Shown here: positions 8,465 to 16,697 of the stretch, piece by piece | How positions within the stretch are numbered: the stretch's first letter is position 1 | Layout of the letters: every line of letters begins with the position of its first letter | Source of the DNA: JAJRXR01 sp041402005 | GTDB taxonomy: Bacteria > Planctomycetota > Phycisphaerae > Phycisphaerales > UBA1924 | Direction: 5' to 3' | DNA length: 64,000 bases | Assembly: GCA_041402005.1 (NCBI GenBank) | Contig: JAWKTB010000001.1 | Coordinates: 248,001-312,000 of the forward strand | Translations under genes and position numbers: made by a program | Notes under the pieces: model-generated | Databases searched by the model: none | What the model was told of the DNA's origin: nothing | What the model saw: the letters and a program-made list of their open reading frames with translations, nothing else

Positions 8465-9187
8465 TCAGGGGCACCCGGCGTCGAACGCGTTCAGGTACCC
8501 GATGACATCGGAGAAGTCGAACACGCCGTCCGACGGGGCCAGGTCGGCGAAGACCTGCTGCCCCGCGAAGGCGACGAGGAAGGCGAGCACGTCGGAGAAG
8601 TCGAGCACGCCGCACGGCGGGGCGAGGTCCGCGAGCCCGCACGACGTGGTCGAGTAGTACAGCGTGATGTCGTCCAGCCAGATGGTCGAACGGTTGGTGA
8701 TGTCCCACACGCGGATGTTGGCGTGACTCGAGATCACGCCGATGGGCACGTACTTGTGCTGCCATTCGCCCGTGGTCGGGTCGTTGTTGTCGACGATGCC
8801 CCAGAAGTCGAGCGCCCAGCCGGCGTCGTGTCCGACACGGATCTTGCCGCCCCACGCCGAGCCCGTCGTCGATGCTTCCCGCGCCCAGAGTTCGACGCCG
8901 AGAAGCATGACCGGCTCGTCGAACGTATGGACCAGATCGAGGGCGTTGTCGTCGAAGCAACTGGACGGACACGTCGATGGGTTGACTCGGAGCGCATGGG
9001 CTCCGGTGTGAGAAGCGCTGTCGTCCTGGACGACGTACGGGACGTTGATCGGCGTGTACTCGAAGAGCGTGTCAGGGGTCTCGAAGTCCTCGGTCTGGAC
9101 CAGGTGGCAGTCCTGCGAGAGCGCGATCGGGCAGACGCCCATCGAGATGATGGCGCTCGTGATCCACACTACGGGTCGACAATGCAT
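8465..9187 (-). CDS. Secreted protein with GC-type dockerin module
   Basis: 240 residues from the ATG complement at 9185-9187, which follows GAGGAGGGGG. A signal peptide (about 1-22, VVWITSAIISMGVCPIALSQ) precedes a jelly-roll-like region. There, SASHTGAHALRVNP, DEPVMLLGVELWAREA, RVWDITNRSTIWLDDITLYY are the kind of sequence seen in carbohydrate-binding or PKD-associated beta sandwiches. The C-terminal ~60 residues are a dockerin pair: CGLADLAPPCGVLDFSDVLAF, then FADLAPSDGVFDFSDVIGY, ending DAGCP. The product is probably exported and anchored; its ligand is unknown. Any longer start upstream lacks a signal sequence. Confidence 0.85.
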   Translation of the reverse strand: MHCRPVVWITSAIISMGVCPIALSQDCHLVQTEDFETPDTLFEYTPINVPYVVQDDSASHTGAHALRVNPSTCPSSCFDDNALDLVHTFDEPVMLLGVELWAREASTTGSAWGGKIRVGHDAGWALDFWGIVDNNDPTTGEWQHKYVPIGVISSHANIRVWDITNRSTIWLDDITLYYSTTSCGLADLAPPCGVLDFSDVLAFLVAFAGQQVFADLAPSDGVFDFSDVIGYLNAFDAGCP

Positions 9188-9376
9188 GCGGCCCCCTCCT
9201 CGGGCGAGTTCAGGCAATCCGAACGAGCAAGATAACGGCATGGATTCCGGGTTGGAAGCGTGTGGCAGGCTTCGGGAGCGCTTCACGTATCGAGACACTG
9301 TCGTGCAAGTGGTTACGTGATCGCTCGCGCGCCCTCGCCCGGCCCTCTCTGCCGAGGGACGACGTCTCCCGCCGAG

Positions 9377-9859
9377 TCACCCGGCCCGGCGCCGCATCCG
9401 CACGCCGGGGATCACGGCGGCGTTGGGCGTCGCGTGGAGGACCTCGCCCAGGCGCTCGAACCCGAACCGCTCATAGAACGACTGCGCGTTGAGCGTCGCG
9501 ACCACCTCGAACGTGCGCACGCCCTGTCCCTCGCCGAGCTCGAGCAGATGCCGGATGATCCGGCTCCCGACGCCGCGCCCGATGAGATCGGCGTCGACGA
9601 ACATTCCCCGGAGCGTCGCGGCGCCCGGCGAGTCCAGCCGCAGCCGCCCGGCGGCGACCACGCGCCCGCATTCCTCGGCAACCAGGGCGTGCTCCTCGCG
9701 GATGCACCGCTCGATCCAGTCGACCGAGGGGCCGGACGCCCATGCCTCGATCTCGTCGGGGGAGTAGATCCCGAGCGGGGCGACAACGGTCCGGATCGTG
9801 CGCTCCCGCAGCGCGGCGATCGCCGGGGCGTCTTGAATTGTCGCCTCGCGGATTACCAT
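9377..9859 (-). CDS. GNAT family N-acetyltransferase
   Basis: 160 residues. It starts MVIREATIQDAPAIAAL, the usual opening of GNAT proteins. Strand 4/motif A is AATLRGMFVDADLIGRGVGSRIIRH with the RGxGS-type pyrophosphate loop that binds acetyl-CoA; LNAQSFYERFGFERLG is motif B. The substrate cannot be predicted. A TAGACT hexamer (complement of 9866-9871) ends 6 nt before the start, suggesting a leaderless transcript. It is divergent from a second acetyltransferase whose probable start is only 4 nt away. Confidence 0.88.
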   Translation of the reverse strand: MVIREATIQDAPAIAALRERTIRTVVAPLGIYSPDEIEAWASGPSVDWIERCIREEHALVAEECGRVVAAGRLRLDSPGAATLRGMFVDADLIGRGVGSRIIRHLLELGEGQGVRTFEVVATLNAQSFYERFGFERLGEVLHATPNAAVIPGVRMRRRAG

Positions 9860-9862
9860 GGC

Positions 9863-10444
9863 GTGAGTCTATTGAACGCCGGCGCGGCCCCGCGAGAGCG
9901 CCCCGGCGCGTACCTTCCCGCGGCGACTTTCGACCCCCAACCCACACTCGTCTCCGACCTTGTGACCCTCGGGCCACTTCGCTCCAACGACTGGGACGCG
10001 CTCTTCGGCGTGGTCTCTGATCCCGAGATCTGGACGCAGCACCCGGAGGCGGACCGCCGGCGTCAGTGCATCTTCCGCGGTTTCTTCGTCCAGGCGCTCG
10101 CCGAGGGCGCGCTCGCCATCGTCGAGAACTCGACTGGCGAGATCATCGGCTCCACCCGTTTTCATGCTGGCGCCGATCCATCCGAGATCGAGATCGGCTG
10201 GACATTCCTGGCTCGGCGGTGCTGGGACGGGCGTGACAACGCCCAGGTCAAGCGCCTCGTGCTCGGCCACGCGTTCCGCGAGTTCGGGCGGGTTGTCTTC
10301 ATCGTCGGTCCCGAAAACTTCCGGTCCCAAGCCGCCGTCGCGCGCCTCGGGGCGCGTCCCGACGGGGAGATCACCGAGCCCGACCGCGAGGGCCGCCCGG
10401 CGCGCCGGCTCCGCTTCGTGATCACGCGTCCTGCCGCCATGTGA
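9863..10444 (+). CDS. GNAT family acetyltransferase, RimJ/RimL type
   Basis: About 193 residues if the GTG at 9863 is used; TTG at 9872 is possible and there is no early ATG. The core reads LVTLGPLRSNDWDALFGVVSDPEIWTQ (split here for motif: GPLR, DPEIW), typical of RimJ/RimL-like transferases. Then come GEIIGSTRF, IEIGWTFLARRCW and VKRLVLGHAF, with motif B replaced by NFRSQAAVARLGARPDG. The acetyl-CoA loop (Q/RxxGxG/A) is less clear than usual, as is common in this subgroup. It is divergent from the 9377-9859 transferase. The substrate is unknown. Confidence 0.8.
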   Translation: MSLLNAGAAPRERPGAYLPAATFDPQPTLVSDLVTLGPLRSNDWDALFGVVSDPEIWTQHPEADRRRQCIFRGFFVQALAEGALAIVENSTGEIIGSTRFHAGADPSEIEIGWTFLARRCWDGRDNAQVKRLVLGHAFREFGRVVFIVGPENFRSQAAVARLGARPDGEITEPDREGRPARRLRFVITRPAAM

Positions 10445-10603
10445 TCCATGCTTGGCGCCCCGAACCCGTTACGGCGCCCGCGCGGGGGTAGGTGACGAAC
10501 CTCTATACTCTTCGGACGAGTAGCGGGGGGGCGACCGCCGCAATCCGGGCCACGCGACCGCCCGGCGCACGCGGGACTCCCGGCCAAAGTTGGAGTCTCG
10601 GAG

Positions 10604-11530
10604 TTGCTCACGAACTTCCTGGTTTTGAGTGGTGTCATCGCCGCGATCTTCACGTGGCTCAGCCGGGCGGCGAAGGGGTCGCTGCAGCGTCGCATCACGG
10701 ACGCGATCTTGCCGCCGCGCCGCTCGAGCCCCGGGGACGCCACGCGGGTGATCGTGGACGCGTTCGACGCGTTGTTCCGGGTCCGGCGACGGCGCCTGGG
10801 CCCGTGGCGGGTGATGATGCCCAATCCAATTCCGTGCGCGATCTCGTCAATCATCTTCGGCGCCGCCATCGGCTTCGTCTGGGCGAGAGTGACCGGATTC
10901 GACGTGATCGAGCATCAGGAGAAGTCGGAGATCTGGCCGCACATCTCGACGCTGATTCTCTACAACCCCGAGTCCTGGTTCCTCTATCTCGAACTCGACT
11001 CGCTGATCGTGACGTTCCTGATGTTCAACTTGCCGATCGACTTCCTGTCGTTGATCCAGACCCGCTGGGTGCTGTCGAAGATCGATGCGTCCCGCGCCGC
11101 GTCGGTGGCATGGTGGCTGTTCGTGGACGGCGTGCTGACGACGGCGATCATCATGGGCAACGCCCTGGTCATGCTGGTCGTGCTGTGGTGGCTCGGCGCG
11201 GGAGACGCGTACCTCCACGGTTTCGGCGAGTACTGGAGCGCGCTCATGGTCTACCTGAAATACGGGTACTTCTTCCCGTTCCTCCATGATCGTCCCGAGA
11301 TGACGGCCGGCGCTCCATTCATCTATTCGACGTATCTGACGTCGATGACGCTGTGGCTGCTCGCGTTGGTCGCGACGCTGCTGAGGCTGACACCCCTGCG
11401 TCGACGGCTCCGGGTGACGCTGCGCCGCCACTTCTTCCTGCGCGAGAACCCGATGCTGGTGCTCAGCGGGCTGGCGATCGCGGTGTTTGCGGCGGTCTAC
11501 TGGGGCGCCATCGGCCTCCACCGGCTGTAG
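10604..11530 (+). CDS. Multi-pass membrane protein of unknown function
   Basis: 308 residues. Hydrophobic segments are visible near residues 2-18, 78-96, 121-140, 166-192, 245-262 and 284-302, so about five or six membrane helices, with an Arg-rich loop (ALFRVRRRRLGPWR) after the first. No enzyme motif or family is recognised. A TATACT lies at 10503-10508 about 100 bp upstream, but without a clear -35. Upstream is the GNAT gene; downstream is the small 82-residue gene with its own promoter-like hexamer, so this is probably a single-gene unit. Confidence 0.75.
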   Translation: MLTNFLVLSGVIAAIFTWLSRAAKGSLQRRITDAILPPRRSSPGDATRVIVDAFDALFRVRRRRLGPWRVMMPNPIPCAISSIIFGAAIGFVWARVTGFDVIEHQEKSEIWPHISTLILYNPESWFLYLELDSLIVTFLMFNLPIDFLSLIQTRWVLSKIDASRAASVAWWLFVDGVLTTAIIMGNALVMLVVLWWLGAGDAYLHGFGEYWSALMVYLKYGYFFPFLHDRPEMTAGAPFIYSTYLTSMTLWLLALVATLLRLTPLRRRLRVTLRRHFFLRENPMLVLSGLAIAVFAAVYWGAIGLHRL

Positions 11531-11574
11531 CGTCCCGCACGTCGGTTTTCGCCAACGCCCGTTACCATGTGCCC

Positions 11575-11823
11575 ATGGCAACCATCGTCGTGCACACCAA
11601 GACCGGCGCCCGCTACGTGCTGCTCGGGTCCGGGTACGGCGAGTGGGCCACCGCCCGCTCCGACCGGTTCCTCGGCGACATGTTCCCCAAGGAGCAGCAC
11701 GGGGACACGCACCTGCTGTGCGTGTGTGACGGGGGAGGGCGGGTGCACTGGATGCGCGCCGAGGAGGCCCGGGTGGTCTCGGTCGACGGCGCCTCGCCCG
11801 CCGACGCCCTGGGTGGCGCTTGA
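11575..11823 (+). CDS. 82-residue protein of unknown function
   Basis: It starts MATIVVHTKTGARYVLLG and is rich in short beta-like segments: THLLCVCDGGGRVHWM and EEARVVSVDG. There is no membrane segment or signal. A truncated relative lies at 8159, so the family has had at least two copies here. TACCAT (11563-11568) ends 6 nt before the ATG, consistent with leaderless expression, and there is no ribosome binding site. The function is unknown; the compact strand-turn pattern suggests a small beta-barrel. Confidence 0.7.
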   Translation: MATIVVHTKTGARYVLLGSGYGEWATARSDRFLGDMFPKEQHGDTHLLCVCDGGGRVHWMRAEEARVVSVDGASPADALGGA

Positions 11824-11853
11824 CCGGGAGCCTTGGCGGTATCTTGTACGCCC

Positions 11854-12594
11854 ATGAGTGACCAGAGCCAGCCCGAGCCGGACGCCACCGAACCCTCCCC
11901 CGCCTCGCCAGAGTCCGATGACGGCGGGGTCGATCGCGCACCCGCGCCATCCCGAGGTGGGGGCGTTGCGAAGTGGGCCGCAAAACGTCTCGTCGCTCAT
12001 CCATTCGGCAAGCTCGCGGGGGTCGTCGTCGGCGCGCTGATCGGCCTCGCGGTCCAGGCCGGGGTGCAGTCCACGGGCGTGCTGGGCCCGGGCATCGACC
12101 AGTTGATCGACAAGCAGGACTCCAACTTCGCCGCCCTGGAGGCGAAGCTCGACGAGCTGTCGAAGACCGATGATCCGGCGCGTGCCAAGGAACTGGCGAA
12201 GGACATCGATGCGTTGGTTGCGCAGCAGAAGTCCTACGCCGAGCGTGCTCAGGACGAGCTCAAGGGGGCCCGCGCGGAGCTTGACCGCCTCAAGCAGGAC
12301 GCGCTCGAGGCGAGCGGCAGCGCGGGTGGGGCGAACCTCTGGCTCAAGCCCGGGGAGAGCGTCACCATCGCGGGCAAGCCGGGCAACGTCTTCGCCTTCA
12401 ACAACCTCACGTACCGGGGTCGCTTCAACGACCTGACCGTCAACGTCTCGGGCAAGACCGAGCGGATGATCGTGGGGGGGCACGTGGACTTCCCGGCGGA
12501 CAACGGATCGTGGCGGGTGATCTACAAGCAGTCCGAGGCGAGGGCCGACGGACGGGTGGGCTTCGACGTCGTGTTCGTGCCAAGCTCCGGCTGA
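11854..12594 (+). CDS. Membrane-anchored coiled-coil protein of unknown function
   Basis: 246 residues from the ATG at 11854. It has an acidic Pro/Ser-rich N-terminus (about 1-40), a basic stretch, and one membrane segment (FGKLAGVVVGALIGLAVQAG, about 50-70). A coiled coil rich in Ala, Lys and Glu follows (about 85-155), then a C-terminal beta domain with KPGESVTIAGKPGNVFAFN and MIVGGHVDFPADNGSWRVIY. The arrangement suggests an anchored sensor or envelope protein. No family is recognised. TATCTT (11840-11845) ends 8 nt before the start. A TTG further upstream could extend it by 7 residues but is less likely. Confidence 0.75.
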   Translation: MSDQSQPEPDATEPSPASPESDDGGVDRAPAPSRGGGVAKWAAKRLVAHPFGKLAGVVVGALIGLAVQAGVQSTGVLGPGIDQLIDKQDSNFAALEAKLDELSKTDDPARAKELAKDIDALVAQQKSYAERAQDELKGARAELDRLKQDALEASGSAGGANLWLKPGESVTIAGKPGNVFAFNNLTYRGRFNDLTVNVSGKTERMIVGGHVDFPADNGSWRVIYKQSEARADGRVGFDVVFVPSSG

Positions 12595-12648
12595 CCGCCC
12601 TCGGCGTGGAGGCTTCCCGTCCCTGCCCTCGGCGGGTACGCTCTGCCC

Positions 12649-13332
12649 ATGCAGAGCAAAGCAACCTCCCCCGAGCAGTACCTGAAAGAGCTGCCCCCCG
12701 ACCGGCGCGAGGTCGTCTCGGCGGTGCGCGACGTCGTCCGCAAGAACCTTCCCAAGGGGTACGCCGAGGGCATGCAGTACGGCATGATCGGGTACTTCAT
12801 CCCGCACTCGATCTACCCGCCGGGCTACCACTGCGACCCGAGGCAGCCGCTCCCCTTCGCGCACATCGCGTCGCAGAAGAGCCACGTGGGGCTGTACCTC
12901 TTCTGCATCTACGGCGACGAGGCGGAAAAGGCTCGGTTCGAGTCGGCGTGGAAGAAGACGGGCAAGAAGCTCGACATGGGCAAGGCGTGCGTGCGCGTCA
13001 AGAAGCTCGAAGACGTCCCCCTGGCGGTGGTCGGCGAGACGATCGCGCGCATCCCCGTTGACAAGTTCATCGCGCGGTACGAGAAGAACCTGGCGTCGTC
13101 GCCGATGGGGCGGAAGGTGCTCGAGAAGGCGGCGAACGCGAAGGGCGCAAAGGTCTCGAAGAAGGGCGCGAAGAAGGCGACGAAGAAGACATCCAAGAAG
13201 GCGGGGAAGAAGGCGGCGCGCAAGAAGGCCCCGAGCAAGAAGAAGGTCGCCAGGAAGAAGGCGCCCAAGGCGTCCGGGAAGAAGACCGGGCGAGCGGGCT
13301 CGAAGAAGGCCGGGGCGAGAGGGCGGGGCTGA
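12649..13332 (+). CDS. DUF1801 (YdhG-like) protein with lysine-rich histone-H1-like tail
   Basis: 227 residues. Residues 1-155 match the DUF1801 pattern: TSPEQYLKELPPDRREVVSAV, then NLPKGYAEGMQYGMIGYFIP and SHVGLYLFCIYG. The last ~72 residues are almost only Lys, Ala, Ser, Gly and Arg in repeats such as KKGAKKATKKTSKKAGKKAA, like bacterial histone H1-like (Hc1/AlgP) tails that bind DNA or RNA. Fusion of the two is unusual and suggests nucleic-acid targeting of the DUF1801 domain. TACGCT (12637-12642) ends 6 nt before the ATG. The 3' end abuts the next gene with 2 bp between. Confidence 0.85.
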   Translation: MQSKATSPEQYLKELPPDRREVVSAVRDVVRKNLPKGYAEGMQYGMIGYFIPHSIYPPGYHCDPRQPLPFAHIASQKSHVGLYLFCIYGDEAEKARFESAWKKTGKKLDMGKACVRVKKLEDVPLAVVGETIARIPVDKFIARYEKNLASSPMGRKVLEKAANAKGAKVSKKGAKKATKKTSKKAGKKAARKKAPSKKKVARKKAPKASGKKTGRAGSKKAGARGRG

Positions 13333-13334
13333 GG

Positions 13335-15080
13335 GTGGGCGCTCCGATCGCGATGGCGCTGGCGTGCACGTTCTGCCTCGCGGGTGTGGCGGATGCGGGC
13401 GAGCCGGACGCGGTCGGCGAGGTCTCGGTGCGGCTGGTCGATGGTGGGGGTGGGGGTGGGGGCGGGCGGCGCCTCGAATTCCAGTTCGACGCGACGGGGC
13501 TCGGGGATCACGGATCGCTGTGGCTGACGCTCGACGGCTGGGGCGGGTGGCCCGGGCTGGATCACGAGTACGTGACAGTCTCGGGGGCGTCGCCTCCGCT
13601 TGGAGCGCGTGACGGCACCCGTTTTCCCGTGCTCGCGCCGGCGGATTGGGACGGCTCGCTCAGCGTGACATACTCGATCCCGCTGCTCGAGATCGGCACG
13701 CCCGAGCAGCAGGCGTGGAACATCCTGCCGTCTGCGTGCGGGACGTACGCCACGGCCGCGCTGATGAACACGATCATGCGCCTCGACGACGCCGACGGGC
13801 CGGTCGCGATGAGGCGGACGATCACGATCCGGGCGCCCGAGGGATGGACGGTCGCGACCGGCTGGGCGGGCGCCTCCGAGGGCGTGCAAACATCATCGCT
13901 GCCCGCCCCGGACGACAACGGCGTGTACGTGATCGGGCGCCCGGTCGGCGTCGCGACCGGTGACGGTGGGGGCGTGGCGTGCGAGGTGTACCAGTTCTCG
14001 GGGGGCGTGGGCGGCGCGGCGAGGGTGCTGAGCGTCGTGCGCCCGTTCGTGGAACATGTAACACGGACGGTCGGGGCGCCGCCGCCGGAGACGGTGCGGG
14101 TGTGCGTGATGGGCTCGACGGGAGGCGGGTTTCTGACGGATCATGGCCTGGTCGTCGGGCTGCCCGAGGGGACGCCCGACTGGTTCCTGGACTCGCCGTA
14201 TTTTCGCCATCTGATCTGCCACGAGTTGTACCACACGTGGCTGGGGAACATCCTGCAGGAGGCGCAGCCGGAGCGGACCGTCTGGTTCAAGGAGGGGTTC
14301 ACCGATTACCTCTCACTGTGGCACGGGGCGGCGTGCGGCGTCCTGCCCCGGGAATGGTTCGTCGAGCGGCTGCTCGAGATCGAGCCCGAAGCGAGGGCGA
14401 CCTCGATGGGGCGCGTCGCATTCACAGACCCCGGCGTCGACTGGCGCGACGGGGACGGGCCCAACGAGATCATGGCGTACAAGGGCGGGATGGTCCTGGC
14501 GTTCTGCCTCGACGCGGCGCTGCGCGAGGCGGGGCGCCCCGGGCTGGCGTCGATGATCGGCCAGATGATCGAGGATGGCGAGCGGCGCTACTCGAACCAG
14601 AGCATCCGCGAACGACTCCGGGCGCTCGGGCTCGGGGAGTTTGAGCGCCGGTACGTGTCGGGGACGGAGGTGGTCAGCGTGGGTGAGGCGATGCTCGCGC
14701 TGGGGTGTGCGCGGCGTGAGACCGCGACGCCGCTGGGGTACCTGGGCATACGGGTCGAGGCGGACCAAGGGTTTGGGCGCGTGGTGGCGATCGATCCCGA
14801 CGGGCCCGCGTCCGATTCGGGCTTCCGGATCGGCGACATCGTCGGCGGGCTCGCGCCAGGGCGGTCGGACGGGGCGAGCGTCGGCGATTCTGTGGAGACG
14901 GCGTACCCCTTCGGGCTCGAACTGGTCGCCCCGACCGAGGAGGAGGTCAGCGTGTGGGTGCACCGGGGCGAGGGGGAGCCGGTGGAGTTGAGGGTGCGCC
15001 CGCGGGTGATCGGGGGCGGCGTGCTGTCGAGGATCGAGCTGACGCCGAAAGCCGAGGCGGCGCTGTTCGGAGATGGATGA
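13335..15080 (+). CDS. Secreted M1/M61-like metalloprotease with C-terminal PDZ domain
   Basis: 581 residues from the GTG at 13335; the ATG at 13353 is an alternative and gives a cleaner signal peptide (MALACTFCLAGVADA). The zinc site is HELYH (about residues 296-300) with the downstream Glu in KEGFTDYLSLW (about 320), the gluzincin arrangement. Residues 450-535 look like a PDZ domain: LGIRVEADQGFGRVVAIDPD, GFRIGDIVGGL. M61 glycyl aminopeptidases share this protease-PDZ layout, but N-terminal similarity is weak. It probably cleaves peptides outside the cytoplasm. It starts 2 bp after the DUF1801 gene and is followed by a secreted protein, so an operon is likely. Confidence 0.85.
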   Translation: MGAPIAMALACTFCLAGVADAGEPDAVGEVSVRLVDGGGGGGGGRRLEFQFDATGLGDHGSLWLTLDGWGGWPGLDHEYVTVSGASPPLGARDGTRFPVLAPADWDGSLSVTYSIPLLEIGTPEQQAWNILPSACGTYATAALMNTIMRLDDADGPVAMRRTITIRAPEGWTVATGWAGASEGVQTSSLPAPDDNGVYVIGRPVGVATGDGGGVACEVYQFSGGVGGAARVLSVVRPFVEHVTRTVGAPPPETVRVCVMGSTGGGFLTDHGLVVGLPEGTPDWFLDSPYFRHLICHELYHTWLGNILQEAQPERTVWFKEGFTDYLSLWHGAACGVLPREWFVERLLEIEPEARATSMGRVAFTDPGVDWRDGDGPNEIMAYKGGMVLAFCLDAALREAGRPGLASMIGQMIEDGERRYSNQSIRERLRALGLGEFERRYVSGTEVVSVGEAMLALGCARRETATPLGYLGIRVEADQGFGRVVAIDPDGPASDSGFRIGDIVGGLAPGRSDGASVGDSVETAYPFGLELVAPTEEEVSVWVHRGEGEPVELRVRPRVIGGGVLSRIELTPKAEAALFGDG

Positions 15081-15118
15081 CTCGTGATGCCGGGAGCGAT
15101 CCGGGCGAGGAGGACGGC

Positions 15119-15814
15119 ATGAGCAGGACGAAGAGGATGTCGGTCGTGCTGACGGCGGGGTTGCTCGCTGTCGCGGGCGCCGGCGTGAGCGGGCCCGGGC
15201 GTGATGGCGACGACGCCTGGACATCGTCGTTCCTCGTGGAGAAGGGCGAGCTGGCCTCGCGGGGGCGCAACGCGTACTTCGTGCTCGAGCCCGGGTACAC
15301 GATGGAGTTCGAGGGGGGTGGGGACCGGCTGGTGATCAGAGTGCTTGACGAGACGAGGCGGGTGGACGGCGTCGAGACTCGCGTCGTCGAGGAGCGCGAG
15401 TGGGAAGGCGGCGAACTGGCCGAGGTCTCGCGGAACTTCTACGCGATCAGCACGCGGACCAGCAGCGTGTACTACTTCGGAGAGGAGGTGGACATCTACG
15501 AGGACGGGAAGATCGCGCGTCACGAGGGGGCGTGGCGTTCGGGCGAGGGCGGCGCTCGGTTCGGGATGATGATGCCGGGGGACGCGCTGCTCGGGGCGCG
15601 GCACTACCAGGAGCAGGCGCCGGGCGTGGCGATGGACCGGGTCGAGATCGTGGGCGTGGACGAGCGAGTGGAGACGCCGGCGGGAGTGTTCGAGCACTGC
15701 ATCCGCGTGCGGGAGTCGACGCCCCTCGAGAAGGGGACGGAGGAGAAACTGTATGCGCCGGGCGTCGGGTTGCTTGTCGATGGGAAGATGCGTCTGACGA
15801 AGTTCGGGGGGTGA
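15119..15814 (+). CDS. Secreted protein of unknown function, cotranscribed with the metalloprotease
   Basis: 231 residues. The N-terminal signal is MSRTKRMSVVLTAGLLAVAGAG (about 1-27). The mature region is all beta-like: NAYFVLEPGYTMEFEGG, LVIRVLDETRRVDGVETRVV, NFYAISTRTSSVYYFGEEVD, and APGVGLLVDGKMRLTKFG at the end. GAGGAGGAC precedes the ATG by a few bases. I do not recognise the family, although repeated 'D-G-V-E-T-R-V-V-E' and 'C-I-R-V-R-E' patterns resemble lipocalin-like or 'YceI-like' barrels. It lies 38 bp after the protease in the same direction and may be a partner or substrate. Confidence 0.78.
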   Translation: MSRTKRMSVVLTAGLLAVAGAGVSGPGRDGDDAWTSSFLVEKGELASRGRNAYFVLEPGYTMEFEGGGDRLVIRVLDETRRVDGVETRVVEEREWEGGELAEVSRNFYAISTRTSSVYYFGEEVDIYEDGKIARHEGAWRSGEGGARFGMMMPGDALLGARHYQEQAPGVAMDRVEIVGVDERVETPAGVFEHCIRVRESTPLEKGTEEKLYAPGVGLLVDGKMRLTKFGG

Positions 15815-15820
15815 AGCGTC

Positions 15821-16060
15821 TCAAGCGACCGGCGCCGCGCCCTCACCCATGCGGCGCATGACCGCCCAGCCACCGATGACGGCGGCGCTCAGGCCCCACA
15901 GCAGCAATACCGAGTGCAACGCCATCGGGAGCACGCTCAGGGCGATGCCCGCGATGATGCTCGATGGCTCCTGGTGGCTCTTGCCCCGGAAGAAGAACAT
16001 GACGCCGACGGCGCCCAGCACGAGGCCCGAGATCAGCATGGGGGTCGAGAAGTCGAACAT
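15821..16060 (-). CDS. Small membrane protein of unknown function
   Basis: 79 residues with a GGGAGGG ribosome binding site 7 nt upstream. Two or three hydrophobic helices are visible: FSTPMLISGLVLGAVGVMFFF, then SSIIAGIALSVLPMALHSVL and LLLWGLSAAVIGGWAVM. A short basic loop (RGKSHQEP) separates the first two. No family is recognised. Its 3' end is convergent with the secreted-protein gene at 15119, with 6 bp between the two stops. Confidence 0.75.
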   Translation of the reverse strand: MFDFSTPMLISGLVLGAVGVMFFFRGKSHQEPSSIIAGIALSVLPMALHSVLLLWGLSAAVIGGWAVMRRMGEGAAPVA

Positions 16061-16205
16061 GACGCCCTCCCGTCGGAGAGATCGACGCGGGTGACCGGCG
16101 TATTCGCGCCCGCCGGCGTCGCGGGGTGAGGGGAGACGCCGCGGTCCCTACAGACCAACGTCGGCGTCCCAGAACATGGAGAGGAACGGGGCATGTTGGG
16201 CGCAT

Positions 16206-16236
16206 GAAAAAGGCCGGCCCGTGGCAACGGGCCAGC
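16206..16236 (-). terminator. Rho-independent terminator of the small gene at 16290
   Basis: On the minus strand, GGCTGGCCCGT-TGCC-ACGGGCCGGCC is followed by TTTTT (complement of 16206-16210). It lies 54 bp after the stop of the 68-residue gene. Confidence 0.85.
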
Positions 16237-16289
16237 CCACAGGGATGGAGTTCCATGTTGAAGAACCGAGAGCCTCGCGACGTCCGAGG

Positions 16290-16496
16290 TCAGTCGTCGT
16301 CGTGATGCTCGGCGTGGTGCTCGCCCTGCTCGTGCCCGACGGCGTAGCCGACGCCGCCACCGGCGGCGGCGCCCGCGGCGAACATGCAGCCGGGCGCGGT
16401 CAGCATCGCGATCGCGAGGAGGACGACGAAGGCAAGCACGAACCACCCGCCGCGCTCCTCGTTCACCGCTGGTCTGTTCATGATGGCTGCCCGCAT
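16290..16496 (-). CDS. Small membrane protein or lipoprotein with His/Asp-rich tail
   Basis: 68 residues with AAAGGAGG 7 nt before the ATG, a strong ribosome binding site that fixes the start. One hydrophobic segment (WFVLAFVVLLAIAMLTAPGC, about 18-37) ends in a possible lipobox. It is followed by a glycine-zipper stretch (AAGAAAGGGVGYAVG) and the tail HEQGEHHAEHHDDD. The tail could bind metal ions; that is inference from composition. No family is recognised. A terminator follows, so it is expressed on its own. Confidence 0.75.
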   Translation of the reverse strand: MRAAIMNRPAVNEERGGWFVLAFVVLLAIAMLTAPGCMFAAGAAAGGGVGYAVGHEQGEHHAEHHDDD

Positions 16497-16697
16497 GTCT
16501 GGCCTCCTTTCTCTGTCACGAGAATGGTGCGGGGGCCAGATGAAGCGTGGGCGGGCCTGACCGTGAATCGGCGCTCATATGGGAGGATCGACCCGTGGAG
16601 GTCTCGAACGGGAGCCGACAATCGAGCGCGCGGGCGTCAAAATGGCGAGGGGGGAGGGAAGGGGCGTAGAGCGGTAGGACGGATTACGATCGTCGCG

